Assembly (NCBI GenBank): GCA_937920345.1
Contig: CALGVA010000066.1
Location: 1 to 64,000 of the forward strand
Source: an uncultured Lachnospiraceae bacterium
GTDB lineage: Bacteria > Bacillota > Clostridia > Lachnospirales > Lachnospiraceae
Direction of reading: 5' to 3'
DNA: 64,000 nt
Shown here in pieces: positions 1-8,783 of this stretch. Under the pieces are notes generated by a model that made no database searches, was not told the origin of the DNA, and saw nothing but the letters and a program-made list of their open reading frames with translations. The stretch's first letter is position 1, and each line of letters begins with the position of its first letter. The position numbers and the translations under genes were made by a program.

Positions 1-181
1 ATAACTCCTGATTATCGATAATCTAGCATTATCCTGCATCCAGTTTGTATTCAAAAGATAATTTCAAATTACTCATTCTAAAATCTGACCGATAATGAAT
101 AATTATCCATCACTCATCTCACCCTTCCATCTACCTCTTTAATTTATATTACAATAACTACTCCCTAATTTCAACACCAAA

Positions 182-547
182 CTACATAATTTTATCCATA
201 ACCTGATTTTCAACCATATCATGTAGCGCAATCGTCATTCTCCCATTCGAAGTGGAAATCCCGATAATATTATGAGCATATGAAACTGTCGGCAGAATAA
301 ATATAATATTCTCAATCCGATAGTTTCCAAAATCGCAAGTATATCCAGCTCCGTCAAATTCATGATGCCAAGATCTCTTGTTTTTACGATATAACTTCAT
401 TAATTTTGCATTCCGCTCCGCCAGCCGGTCAAAATAACACCCGTAGGTTGTCAATAGCACAGCGTCTATTAATGTTCCCGTATCAAACCGATGTCTAATC
501 CGGATACCGGAAGTAAGATTTGCCATAGCTTTATTGTCCGGCTCCAA
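182..547 (-). CDS. hypothetical protein, possibly a gene remnant
   Basis: A 121-codon reading frame that opens with TTG; an internal ATG lies eight codons further in. I recognise no domain. It has no signal peptide or membrane segment, and a short hydrophobic stretch near the C-terminus reads like a beta-strand. No convincing ribosome site precedes the start. The neighbouring frame upstream also reads as plausible protein, which suggests the frame is a fragment of a longer broken gene. It sits in a low-GC, gene-poor segment that contains other decayed genes. It could also be non-coding. Confidence 0.3.
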   Translation of the reverse strand: MEPDNKAMANLTSGIRIRHRFDTGTLIDAVLLTTYGCYFDRLAERNAKLMKLYRKNKRSWHHEFDGAGYTCDFGNYRIENIIFILPTVSYAHNIIGISTSNGRMTIALHDMVENQVMDKIM

Positions 548-657
548 TACTTATCATGCAGATCATAATAATCCTGCGATTGATCTTTCAATTTGATTTC
601 TACACCAAAATAATCGTATCAATGCTGTCACAAAAAACTGTGGATGCGAAGTTAAAT

Positions 658-876
658 TTACGCTTTATCTCGTAACAAAACCCGCGTCAGATCCTCCGTC
701 GACATAATCTCGTACCTCGTGGCAAATAACTTTTTGAGTACGTAAAGGTATACGACACCCCAATAATAATCCGCCAGCTTCATAGGCAGTCCTTCCACGA
801 CGCCTCCTTCTGCCCTTGCTAAATGATCTTTTCTGTCATCGCCCTCCGCATATGCCAGCTTGCTGGCATTGTCCAT
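658..876 (-). CDS. short hypothetical reading frame
   Basis: A 72-codon frame starting ATG, with a charged N-terminal half and an aromatic segment around residues 36-50. It overlaps, in another frame, the broken end of the anti-sigma remnant upstream. No family is recognised. In a region with several frameshifted genes it may be the tail of another inactivated gene. I cannot support a function. Confidence 0.25.
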   Translation of the reverse strand: MDNASKLAYAEGDDRKDHLARAEGGVVEGLPMKLADYYWGVVYLYVLKKLFATRYEIMSTEDLTRVLLRDKA

Positions 877-1411
877 TTATTCCCTCCAAACGTTCAATTT
901 CCTTTAAATACTCATCCTCTTTATAACTGCACTCAAGATAAATCTGCGCTGTCGGATCAAGAAAAGTGTCAGCATAGCAATACGAATACTTATATACTTC
1001 CATGTTATCACTAAGTTGTTTTGGAAAGATATCCAGCTTGCTTTACCCGTCAAATTCTTCAAATATTCCATAATCATTTATATCTGTGGATGTATAGCAA
1101 TGTTTCCATCCATCTTGTACTGCAAAACTAATCACCCCTACCACTAACATAACCCTGATAACAATTATTACAAAGGAAATGCTGACTATAATTCCAATAG
1201 ATGCAAAAATAGTGTTTCCTTTTTAATTTACTTCCTGCATAGAAGCAAGCTGTTGTTTTTTATATCTTGCAGTATCCATTGAAACATTTTGTTGCATTCC
1301 TATATAGATATTTTTGCACTCCTCGCAAGTACTGATATGCTCTTGTACCGCCTCCGCACTGTCCTTACTGCATACCTGATCACAATATAAAGGCAATAAA
1401 TCTCTAATCAA
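836..1411 (-). pseudogene. broken anti-sigma factor (zinc-finger type)
   Basis: The first part (1223-1411, TTG start) carries the anti-sigma zinc-binding signature H-x3-C-x2-C (HISTCEEC) that ECF anti-sigma factors use to hold their sigma partner at the membrane. A TAA stop at 1223-1225 ends it early. Reading on in the same frame gives a typical membrane helix (IFASIGIIVSISFVIIVI) and an extracytoplasmic stretch that stops near 1050. A one-step frame change then restores a credible C-terminal domain (KLDIFPKQLSDN ... DPTAQIYLEC) ending near 836. It thus looks like one gene with an internal stop, a frameshift and a missing normal start. It directly follows the truncated sigma gene. Confidence 0.6.
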
Positions 1412-1818
1412 ATTACATGAATATTACTAATTTCCTTAAAACTCAATTCACCGAAAATTCTCATCCAGAACACTTCCTCGTATGGTTCTTGCAGCCTTTG
1501 CAAAATCACGTGAATCTGCCCCGCTGCTTCTTGGTCAATTATTTTTTCTTCAATAGTTCCTTCTGTTTCCACACCTTCTAAGTAACTCTCTGGGTCAAGT
1601 TTTTTCTCTCGGCAGTAATTATAAAATGTGTTTTTTGCAATCTGAATCATCCACACATTTACTTTACATTCTCCCTTAAAAGCATCTATTTTCTTTAACA
1701 CTTTAAAAAATGTTCCCTGTGTGATTTCCTCCGCAATATGTTCATTCCTGCATAAGCCTAACACATAGAAATAGACTTGACTGTAATGCTGCTTATATAA
1801 TTCTTCAAAAGCACTCAT
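1408..1818 (-). pseudogene. truncated ECF-family RNA polymerase sigma factor
   Basis: The 136 residues match an extracytoplasmic-function sigma-70. Region 2 spans about residues 5-70 (YKQHYSQVYFYVLGL, then NVWMIQIAKNTFYNYCREKK), followed by a linker and the beginning of region 4 (EVFWMRIFGELSFKEIS). The protein stops right after LSFKEIS, so the region 4.2 recognition helix that binds the -35 element is absent. Intact relatives run to roughly 160-180 residues. The following bases lead straight into the anti-sigma frame, consistent with a deletion that removed both the sigma 3' end and the anti-sigma start. The ATG has a good ribosome site (AAGGTGG). Probably inactive as a promoter-recognising sigma. 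Confidence 0.7.
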
Positions 1819-1849
1819 TATGCCACCTTCCTCTTGTGCATTTCATCTA

Positions 1850-1878
1850 TATGACACACAGAAAGCATAAACGTTACA
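1850..1878 (-). promoter_or_regulatory. possible ECF-type autoregulatory promoter
   Basis: Upstream of the sigma remnant the minus strand reads TGTAAC (1873-1878), then about 16-17 bases, then TGTCAT. This resembles the TGTAAC/TGAAAC -35 and CGTC-type -10 elements used by Firmicute ECF sigmas, which commonly drive their own operon. Found by eye only. Confidence 0.35.
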
Positions 1879-1968
1879 AAATCGCTACAAAATTTATATT
1901 TCTACTTAAATGCAAATTAAAAATCACATTATCTCTGACTTGCATTGTAGTATTATGTAACCTTTCAG

Positions 1969-2363
1969 TCAAATTTCCACATGATTGCCCTATCCCTTGT
2001 GTAGAGGGTGGTAGTCAGTTCCGCGCACGTTTCCGCTTTGCCCTGCTCCCCAAACTGATAGATTAAGTTGATTTCATCAGCGTTAAAAGGTATCTGAAAA
2101 TTTGCGCCTCACATAAAAGCTCCATGCCCACGCACTTAGGGAGATTTCTTGTCAGTTCGTAATTATCTGTGATTGTTCCATGACTGTCGGTCTGCCTTAC
2201 CTCTACTTCGCACTGGCTTTTCTGCTCCAACACAAGCCACTGATATTTGTCGCTTTCTTTGATAAATACACTCTGAGGCGCATTGGAGTGTGTTTTGCTA
2301 CGGATATATTTTTTCTGTGGTATTGTAATAGTCCAAAATCTGCTGTTTCTGCTTTTTGTTCAT
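1969..2363 (-). pseudogene. frameshifted remnant of conjugative-element accessory proteins
   Basis: Three successive minus-strand frames each read as sensible protein but none is intact. The first begins with ATG at 2363 (MNKKQKQQILDYYNTTEKIY) and stops at 2298. The second (2063-2297) contains FIKESDKYQWLVLEQKSQ. The third (from about 2110 to 1969) contains PFNADEINLIYQFG and ends early. The last segment resembles the small 'transposon-transfer assisting' proteins carried by Firmicute integrative conjugative elements; that assignment is from memory of the motif. The locus is best read as a scar left by an ancient mobile element. Confidence 0.4.
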
Positions 2364-2556
2364 GGTCTTTGCTCTCCTGTGATATGGATTGATATGACTG
2401 ATTGATTTCGGTGCTGATAAATGATTTTCTTCTGATAAGAGTTGTAAAGTATTGACGTGGATTATTTCTGATTCTTTTCAAGGCACTCATTGATAATCAG
2501 CTTTTGCACTCTTTCCTCTCCAGTTCCTCATGCTGCCTTCATTCATCTCTCTGCAT

Positions 2557-2587
2557 AGAAAAAACGCCTGAGCAGTTAAGCTCAGGC
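2557..2587 (-). terminator. rho-independent terminator after the repeat-rich membrane protein
   Basis: On the minus strand an 8-bp stem GCCTGAGC/GCTCAGGC with a 6-base loop is followed by GTTTTTTC. It lies about 10 bases after the stop codon at 2598. Confidence 0.85.
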
Positions 2588-2597
2588 CGAATTTTTC

Positions 2598-4511
2598 CTA
2601 AAACACCTTCAGATATTTCTCAAAATCCTCATACGTAACTGTCACCCATCCGGCATCATAGTTGAAACCAATCTCCATTCCCTGCGGAATATAGAAGACA
2701 ATAATATCAGATGACTTAAAGTGCTTCGTGATCTCCTGGTCGGTCATCGCCGTCAGATAACTGATCTCACCGTTCTGGATATCGCTCCGTTTCCTGAACT
2801 CCACGGAGAACGCATCATCCGTGTTTAGAAGACTCTCATTGTCCAGTATGATCCCGTTTTCCATATCAATATTGATGCAGTACACGAACACATCGTTATA
2901 GTAGTCGCTGTATATATATTCGGAGAAAGCAATGCTCAGTTTCTCCTCATCCATATAAGTCACATATCCGGTCGAAGTCGCCACAAAATAATCATCATTA
3001 TCTACCATGTAGTCCTGATACTCTTCCTCGAAATACTCCGTGATAAATTCAACCTCTTCCTTGATTGCACCGTTCAGCTTATCCAGATTGGGAACATCAC
3101 TGCCCTCAATCACCGGATAAGTAACCTCAATATGGACATTTTCATATGTGGTATCGTATCTGTAATCTTCCAGTTTTACGGAATACTGCAGATCATTTCT
3201 GATCTCGTTGTGGAGTGAATAATAACGGCCATCATCCACATTCTCTTCTTCGTCGTCCCCGAAGAAATCATAATAATCGTATTCATAAGGGAAATCATCA
3301 CCATAAGGATAATCATATTCGTAAGGGAATTCATCACCATAAGGATAAGGATAATCATCATAAAAGTAATCATCGTCAAAATAGTCATAATGATCATCGT
3401 CATAATAATCATTATCGTCATGATTTCTGTCCCGCTCATCATCGTAATCACCATAGTCATATTCCTCGCGGGTATTACGCTTTTTCTCCTTTTCCGAAGT
3501 ATACAAATCCACTGCCTTATACGCCAGTGCGAAAACCGCTATGAGAAACAGCACAATGATGCCGATCACGATCCCGATGATCAATCCGGTATTATTCTTC
3601 CTCTGCGGCACAGCATAAGGACTATACGGATTATTCCCGTTCCCGTAGGGCGGATTGCCGTATACATTTTGATAGTTGTTCTGTGTATTTTGTTCGTTGT
3701 AGAAACCGTTGCCATACGGGTTGTTGTTCTGCGCATTCTGTCCGTTATAGAAACCGTTGCCATACGGGTTATTGCTCGCATTCTGCCCGTTATAGGAATT
3801 GTTGCCATACGGGTTGTTGCTCTGCGCATTCTGTCCGTTATAGGAATTGTTGCCATACGGGTTGTTGCTTTGCGCATTCTGTCCGTTATAGGAATTGTTG
3901 CCATACGGGTTGTTGTTCTGCGCATTCTGCCCGTTATACGGGGCGATTCCATACGGATTACTATTCTGCATATTCTGCCCGTTATACGAAACGTTCCCGT
4001 ACGGATCATGGTTCTGCGTACTCTGCCCGTTGTACGGGCTGTTCCCGTACGGATTATTGTTCTGTGTATTCTGTCCGCTATACGGGTTAATTCTGTATGC
4101 GCTGTTATTCTGCATGTTCTGTCCGTCATAAGGATTGCTGCCATACAGGTTGTCACTCTGCTGTGCCCCTGCATCCTGCACCTGACGATCAGTTCCCCCG
4201 TACATGCCGTCAACCGCATTGCCGGCATAGTCAACCGGCACACTGTCATAGATTGCCCGTGTATCTTCTTCCGCCGCGTTCGCGTCCACGACTTCACAGA
4301 CTACCGTCTCTGCGGTCATATCTTCCGGCCCCTGTACTATGACCGCCTCCGTCCCCGTCACTTCATCTGCCGCATTTTCCCGTGTCAGATCAAGATCCGG
4401 CGTCCGATAGAGATCTTCTCTGCTCTCTACCTCATATGTATCAGAAACTGCCTCCTGCGTTTCGCCGTCGCTGTTCTTATTAAAGTTGTCAAACTGATTC
4501 GATTCACTCAT
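2598..4511 (-). CDS. repeat-rich single-pass membrane protein with extracytoplasmic C-terminal domain
   Basis: The protein has 637 residues. The N-terminal 130 are acidic and low complexity. About nine tandem 16-residue repeats rich in Asn, Tyr, Gly and Gln follow (unit like NNPYGNNSYNGQNAQS, residues ~130-290). One membrane helix (GLIIGIVIGIIVLFLIAVF) lies at about 305-330, then a run of Asp/Tyr (DDYFYDDYPYPYG) to about 425. A folded C-terminal domain starting YSVKLEDYRYDT contains VTYPVIEGSD, reminiscent of the DUF3298/RsiV-type extracellular domain; that resemblance is tentative. The topology would place the repeats inside and the acidic stalk and domain outside. AAGAGGATAAG precedes the ATG and a strong terminator follows, so it appears monocistronic. 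Function unknown. Confidence 0.8.
   Translation of the reverse strand: MSESNQFDNFNKNSDGETQEAVSDTYEVESREDLYRTPDLDLTRENAADEVTGTEAVIVQGPEDMTAETVVCEVVDANAAEEDTRAIYDSVPVDYAGNAVDGMYGGTDRQVQDAGAQQSDNLYGSNPYDGQNMQNNSAYRINPYSGQNTQNNNPYGNSPYNGQSTQNHDPYGNVSYNGQNMQNSNPYGIAPYNGQNAQNNNPYGNNSYNGQNAQSNNPYGNNSYNGQNAQSNNPYGNNSYNGQNASNNPYGNGFYNGQNAQNNNPYGNGFYNEQNTQNNYQNVYGNPPYGNGNNPYSPYAVPQRKNNTGLIIGIVIGIIVLFLIAVFALAYKAVDLYTSEKEKKRNTREEYDYGDYDDERDRNHDDNDYYDDDHYDYFDDDYFYDDYPYPYGDEFPYEYDYPYGDDFPYEYDYYDFFGDDEEENVDDGRYYSLHNEIRNDLQYSVKLEDYRYDTTYENVHIEVTYPVIEGSDVPNLDKLNGAIKEEVEFITEYFEEEYQDYMVDNDDYFVATSTGYVTYMDEEKLSIAFSEYIYSDYYNDVFVYCINIDMENGIILDNESLLNTDDAFSVEFRKRSDIQNGEISYLTAMTDQEITKHFKSSDIIVFYIPQGMEIGFNYDAGWVTVTYEDFEKYLKVF
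3676..4130 (-). repeat. 48-bp tandem coding repeats
   Basis: About nine in-frame copies of a 48-bp unit encode the Asn/Tyr/Gly/Gln 16-mer. Three central copies are nearly identical at DNA level, and one copy is 45 bp because a Gln codon is missing. The near-identity suggests recent expansion by slippage or recombination, so copy number probably varies between strains. Confidence 0.9.
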
Positions 4512-4618
4512 CTGCTTATCCTCTTATCTTTCCTGGCGCAATCTCTGACACTCTGACCGTTATAATTCCGCTTTGCGAAATCTCAGAACCGTGCATGAAT
4601 CATATTTTCATTTTCACA

Positions 4619-5890
4619 CTATTTCTCCTTACTCCCGAATGTCACTTCACTGTAATACTGCAGGATACATTCGCGCATAAGCGATAATGCCGACGAAACT
4701 GTATTCTCCCTGATCTTGGCACGGTTACCGCTGAAATGGCACTCTTTCACCGTGACCCGTCCGCAGACACTGCATCCGATATATACAAGTCCCACCGGCT
4801 TGTCCTCTGATCCGCCGGCCGGACCGGCGATTCCGGTAATGCTGACCGTCACGTCCGCCTTGGATACAAGTGCCGCACCCTTCGCCATCTCTCTGGCAAT
4901 CTGCTCACTGACCGCACCATGCTTTAGTAAAAGATTCTTTTTGATTCCCAGCAGTCTGCGTTTTGCCTTATTGGAATAGGTGATATAACCTGATTTATAC
5001 ACCTCGGATACACCCGGTACATTGATCAGTCTCGCCGCCAGCAGACCACCCGTACAGGACTCCACGGTACTGATCGTCAGTTTATTGGCCAGCAGCAGAT
5101 CCACCACTGCTTTCTCCAGCGTCACTTCATCATCCGTCGTATAGATATGATTGCCAAACCGTCCTTTTAACTCTTTCACCATCGGTTTGACCAGTTTCTT
5201 TGCCTCTTTCTCATCCTCTGCCCGCGCCGTCACACGCAAATGCACCTCACCTGTCTTCGCGTAGGTTGCAATTGTCGGATTGGTCTGGCTCTCGATCAGA
5301 TCCTGCACCATCGTCTCGACTTTGCTCTCTCCCAGGCCGCATACTTTAACGGTCTGTGAAAAAATAACACATGATTGCAAACTACTCAAATACGGAATAA
5401 TCGACGTCTCGAACATCGGAATCATCTCATTGGGCGGTCCCGGCATCAGGATCACATGCCTGCCTTCCTGTGCCATGATAATGCCCGGTGCCGTACCGTT
5501 GGGATTGTCCACCACGATACAGCCTTCCGGCACCATTGCCTGTTTCCAGTTGTTGTCCGTGATCTCCGTTCCTCTTTTTTCAAAAAACTGCTGAATAGCA
5601 GCCTTACTCTCTTCATGCAGGTACAGCGACCTGTTCATCACCTTCGCGGCCACCTCCTTGGTCAGATCGTCCTGTGTCGGTCCAAGACCCCCTGATAACA
5701 GCAGAATATCCGCTCTGGACAATGCAGTCCTGATCGTTTCATACAGCCTGTGTTCATTATCACCGACCACATCCTGATAATAACAGGAAAGCCCGAGCCC
5801 GGCACATTTCTCAGCCAGATATGCCGCATTGGTGTTCACAATGTTACCTAACAGGATCTCCGTTCCAACTGAAATCAATTCTACAACCAT
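4619..5890 (-). CDS. cinA: CinA-family protein (nicotinamide-nucleotide amidase / ADP-ribose pyrophosphatase type)
   Basis: Residues 1-170 form the MoCF/molybdopterin-binding-like domain (start VVELISVGTEILLGN, then LLSGGLGPTQDD and LMPGPPNEM). The C-terminal 150 residues form the CinA amidase domain (STVESCTGGLLAARL; SITGIAGPAGG). Family members recycle pyridine-nucleotide by-products by deamidating NMN, and in some species are induced with competence. I chose the ATG at 5890, because GGATGAG precedes it at good spacing while the ATG four codons upstream has no ribosome site. Length is normal. It is the last gene of the yicC-to-cinA run, about 170 bases after pgsA, so it could also have its own promoter. 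Confidence 0.92.
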   Translation of the reverse strand: MVVELISVGTEILLGNIVNTNAAYLAEKCAGLGLSCYYQDVVGDNEHRLYETIRTALSRADILLLSGGLGPTQDDLTKEVAAKVMNRSLYLHEESKAAIQQFFEKRGTEITDNNWKQAMVPEGCIVVDNPNGTAPGIIMAQEGRHVILMPGPPNEMIPMFETSIIPYLSSLQSCVIFSQTVKVCGLGESKVETMVQDLIESQTNPTIATYAKTGEVHLRVTARAEDEKEAKKLVKPMVKELKGRFGNHIYTTDDEVTLEKAVVDLLLANKLTISTVESCTGGLLAARLINVPGVSEVYKSGYITYSNKAKRRLLGIKKNLLLKHGAVSEQIAREMAKGAALVSKADVTVSITGIAGPAGGSEDKPVGLVYIGCSVCGRVTVKECHFSGNRAKIRENTVSSALSLMRECILQYYSEVTFGSKEK

Positions 5891-5934
5891 ACTCTCATCC
5901 ATTCTGAAGCATTTGACATCCGTACCATGTATAT

Positions 5935-6020
5935 TGCTTCACAACAACACAGCCGCCGTATCCGCAATGCTCCACACGGATACCTTCGCCTGGCGAAGCG
6001 TCCAGACCTGCGCAATCAGG
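5935..6020. repeat. clustered short palindromes between pgsA and cinA
   Basis: Three imperfect inverted repeats follow one another: GTATCCG...CGGATAC, CTTCGCCTGGCGAAG and ACCTGCGCAATCAGGT. No T-run follows, so this is not a classical terminator. It resembles an intergenic palindromic repeat element or a processed mRNA spacer. Confidence 0.45.
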
Positions 6021-6058
6021 TTTTGGGCGCATGAACTTTAGAAGTACATTTCATCCAT

Positions 6059-6592
6059 TTACTTCGTATCTTTCATCACATCTTTATTTTTTACAAGATA
6101 ATCAACCAGCGAAATCACTGTCAAAGCGACCGCCGCCCACGTCACAATATCCGTCAGCAGGCTAATCTGTTCGAGATCTGCAATCATAAGGCAGATCATA
6201 ACGATCTGAAAGGTTGTCTTGAATTTCCCCCAGTAGCTTGCCGCGATCACGACGCCGTTATCCGACGCAATCAGCCGGAAACCGCTGATAATAAACTCTC
6301 TGGCGATAATGACGATCACCATCCACGCCGGTATTGTGTCAAGCTCTATCAGACAGATCAGCGCGGAACACACCAGAAGCTTATCCGCCAGCGGGTCCAT
6401 GAACTTGCCGAAATTCGTCACCAGATTATATTTTCTGGCAATCTTACCGTCCAGCAGGTCCGTCAGACTCGCCACAATAAAGATCGCAAGCGCAATCCAC
6501 TTGTCATATAATGTTATGTCAACCAATAAGAATACTACAAAAAAAGGGATCAGTATCACCCGGAACATCGTCAATTTATTAGGTAAATTCAT
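6059..6592 (-). CDS. pgsA: CDP-diacylglycerol--glycerol-3-phosphate 3-phosphatidyltransferase
   Basis: This 177-residue membrane enzyme makes phosphatidylglycerol phosphate, the committed step to phosphatidylglycerol and cardiolipin. The CDP-alcohol phosphotransferase signature D-x2-DG-x2-AR-x8-G-x3-D-x3-D is complete (DLLDGKIARKY then GKFMDPLADK, residues ~43-70). About four to five hydrophobic helices surround it. The ATG has GGAGAATTAGAAG upstream and lies inside the 3' end of rimO, a 14-base overlap implying translational coupling. Length is typical. Confidence 0.95.
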   Translation of the reverse strand: MNLPNKLTMFRVILIPFFVVFLLVDITLYDKWIALAIFIVASLTDLLDGKIARKYNLVTNFGKFMDPLADKLLVCSALICLIELDTIPAWMVIVIIAREFIISGFRLIASDNGVVIAASYWGKFKTTFQIVMICLMIADLEQISLLTDIVTWAAVALTVISLVDYLVKNKDVMKDTK

Positions 6593-7940
6593 CTTCTAAT
6601 TCTCCGATCAGATCATATTCGTTGGACGCAGTAATCCGCACCCTGACAAAGTCTCCCGTCATCAGTTCTCTGCCCGTATTCACGAAGAGATAGCCGTCCA
6701 CACCGGGAGCATCCTTATAAGTACGCGCCACATACGCATCCTCATCCGCTATCTTTCCCTCTATCATGGCGGTGACAGTCTTACCCGCCATATTTTCCGC
6801 CGCCTCAAAAGCAATCTCCTGCTGCAGTTCCATAAGCTGTGCCTGCCGCTTCTCTTTAACCTGCTCCGGTATCTGTCCGGGCATCAGCGCAGCCGGCGTA
6901 TCTTCCTCCTGCGAATAAGTAAATACACCCAGCCTGTCAAACTCTATCCGGTCAATAAACGCAAGAACCTCCTCATGATCTTCCTGTGTTTCTCCCGGAA
7001 ATCCGGTGATCAGCGTCGTCCGCAGACAGATGTCCGGAATCTCCTGCCGCAGTTTTGTGATGATCTCCTCAAGCTGCCGCCTGTCGGTCCTGCGTCCCAT
7101 CCTTTTTAAAATACTGTCGGAAGCGTGCTGGATCGGCAGATCCAGATAATGGCAGATCTTTTTCTCTTCCCGGATTACGGCAATCAGATCATCGTCGATT
7201 TCCTCCGGATAGCAGTAGAGAATCCTGATCCAGTAGATGCCGCTTATCTCACAGAGTCTGCGCAGAAGTTCCGGCAGAGCCTTGTGTCCGTACAGATCCA
7301 CACCGTACAGCGTCGTCTCCTGCGCCACGAGAATCAACTCCTTCACGCCCCCGTCAGCCAGTTTGCGCGCTTCCTGCACCAGACTCTCCATCGGCACACT
7401 GCGGTAGTTACCCCGTACTCTGGGAATAATACAGTAGGTGCAATGTTTGTCGCATCCTTCCGCAATCTTTAAGTAGGCGTAATGCCCGCCGGTCGTCACG
7501 ATCCGTTCCACACCGGTCAGCGGTTTCTCCTCCAGACTCTTATAGTGGTTCTCCCCGGCACCGCACAGCACTTCATCAATCGTCCTGACGATCTCGTCGA
7601 TCGCCATCGTGCCGAGAATCGCATCCACCTCCGGAATCTCTGTCTGGATCTCTTCCCGATAACGCTGCGCCAGGCACCCGGCCACAAGAAGCGCCTCGAT
7701 ATCGCCGTTCTTCCTAAGTTCCGCCATCTCCAGAATCGTGTTGACGCTCTCCTCCTTGGCATCCCCTATAAAGCAGCAGGTGTTGACCACCACGATATCC
7801 GCTTCCCGCTCGTCATCGGTAAATTCATACCCGCCCGTCATGAGCATTCCCAGCATCATTTCAGAATCGACCAGGTTCTTATCGCATCCTAAGGATATAA
7901 ACAATACTCTTTTCTTACTCTTCGTCGGAATTTTCTTCAC
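6579..7940 (-). CDS. rimO: ribosomal protein S12 methylthiotransferase
   Basis: This 453-residue radical-SAM methylthiotransferase adds a methylthio group to the conserved aspartate of ribosomal protein S12. Three domains are visible. The N-terminal UPF0004 domain (FISLGCDKNLVDSE) carries the first FeS-cluster cysteines. The radical-SAM core has the C-x3-C-x2-C motif in GCDKHCTYCIIPRVRG. A C-terminal TRAM domain ends YDLIGELEDEF. The start is GTG at 7940, overlapping the end of rpoZ by 26 bases, so translation is probably coupled. NLVDSE and the S12-type core favour RimO over MiaB or MtaB. Confidence 0.93.
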   Translation of the reverse strand: MKKIPTKSKKRVLFISLGCDKNLVDSEMMLGMLMTGGYEFTDDEREADIVVVNTCCFIGDAKEESVNTILEMAELRKNGDIEALLVAGCLAQRYREEIQTEIPEVDAILGTMAIDEIVRTIDEVLCGAGENHYKSLEEKPLTGVERIVTTGGHYAYLKIAEGCDKHCTYCIIPRVRGNYRSVPMESLVQEARKLADGGVKELILVAQETTLYGVDLYGHKALPELLRRLCEISGIYWIRILYCYPEEIDDDLIAVIREEKKICHYLDLPIQHASDSILKRMGRRTDRRQLEEIITKLRQEIPDICLRTTLITGFPGETQEDHEEVLAFIDRIEFDRLGVFTYSQEEDTPAALMPGQIPEQVKEKRQAQLMELQQEIAFEAAENMAGKTVTAMIEGKIADEDAYVARTYKDAPGVDGYLFVNTGRELMTGDFVRVRITASNEYDLIGELEDEFT

Positions 7941-8160
7941 TTGTAATCTTTACCTTGCCCTGATTCAACTCTTCTACTGCAACAGAGAGCGGCTTCTTAC
8001 CCTTACTGTCTACCAGCCCCTCATCTCCGGCGATAATCTGTCTCGCCCGTTTGGATGTAGCCATCACGATAGAATATCTGCTGCTTACTACAGGATCTTC
8101 CCCTTCTTCAACCTGACTGTTTACGACCTTGATCAGGTCTGCATAAGATGGATGTAACAT
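7915..8160 (-). CDS. rpoZ: DNA-directed RNA polymerase omega subunit
   Basis: An 81-residue small subunit that helps beta-prime fold and assemble. The sequence starts MLHPSYADLIKVVN and contains RYSIVMATSKRARQI, the conserved omega core, followed by an acidic tail. Its ATG overlaps the gmk stop (TAATG), and gmk-rpoZ order is standard in Firmicutes. Length is normal. Confidence 0.93.
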   Translation of the reverse strand: MLHPSYADLIKVVNSQVEEGEDPVVSSRYSIVMATSKRARQIIAGDEGLVDSKGKKPLSVAVEELNQGKVKITSEENSDEE

Positions 8161-8783
8161 TATTTTTCTCCTTCCAATTCTGTTCTGATATTTTCTATAA
8201 ACTCCCTGTTTCTGCCAGGAGTGTTATGAGCTGCCGTTATGATTTCATGCAATTGTCTGACGCACGTCTGCAGATCGTCATTTATCACGATATAATCGTA
8301 TGCCTCTATGCCTTCCGCTTCTTCCGCCGCCCGGTGCATTCTCTTATCTATAACTTCTTTCGTCTCCGTACCTCTGCCTACAAGCCTGCGGCGCAGTTCC
8401 TCTGCACTCGGCGGCATCACGAAGAGAAGTACCGCATCTTCATACTGTTTCTTTACCTTGAGCGCACCCTGAATCTCAATTTCCAGAATCACATCTTTAC
8501 CGGCGGCAAGCTGCTGCTCCACATATTCTCTCGGCGTCCCGTAATAGTTATCACAGTACGCTGCATACTCGATCAGCCCGTTCTCCGCGATCTTGCGCTC
8601 AAACTCTTCTTTTTGCAGGAAAAAGTATTCCCTGCCGTCCGCTTCACCCGGTCTCGGCTGTCTGGTCGTCGCCGAAATGGACAATGCGTAATTGCTATAT
8701 TCCTCTAACAGTTTTTTTACCAAAGTACCTTTGCCCGCTCCCGAAAATCCGGAAACAATGATCAATATACCTTTACGCTTCAT
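8160..8783 (-). CDS. gmk: guanylate kinase
   Basis: Phosphorylates GMP/dGMP to GDP/dGDP. The P-loop GFSGAGKGTL is at about residues 10-19. The GMP-binding region has TTRQPRPGEADGREYFF, and the lid region has RRRLVGRGTE. I set the start at ATG 8783 because GGGGAG precedes it and the family begins at KRKGILIIVSG; the frame extends upstream only because it overlaps remA by 11 bases. The 207-residue length is typical. Confidence 0.95.
   Translation of the reverse strand: MKRKGILIIVSGFSGAGKGTLVKKLLEEYSNYALSISATTRQPRPGEADGREYFFLQKEEFERKIAENGLIEYAAYCDNYYGTPREYVEQQLAAGKDVILEIEIQGALKVKKQYEDAVLLFVMPPSAEELRRRLVGRGTETKEVIDKRMHRAAEEAEGIEAYDYIVINDDLQTCVRQLHEIITAAHNTPGRNREFIENIRTELEGEK

Noticed and set aside
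1836..2066. Plus-strand frame of 76 codons in the decayed region
   Set aside because: No ribosome site, and it overlaps protein-like fragments on the opposite strand.
3390..4556. Long plus-strand frame of 388 codons opposite the repeat protein
   Set aside because: It is an antisense shadow of the 48-bp repeats and Asp-rich codons, with no ribosome site and highly biased hydrophobic repeats.
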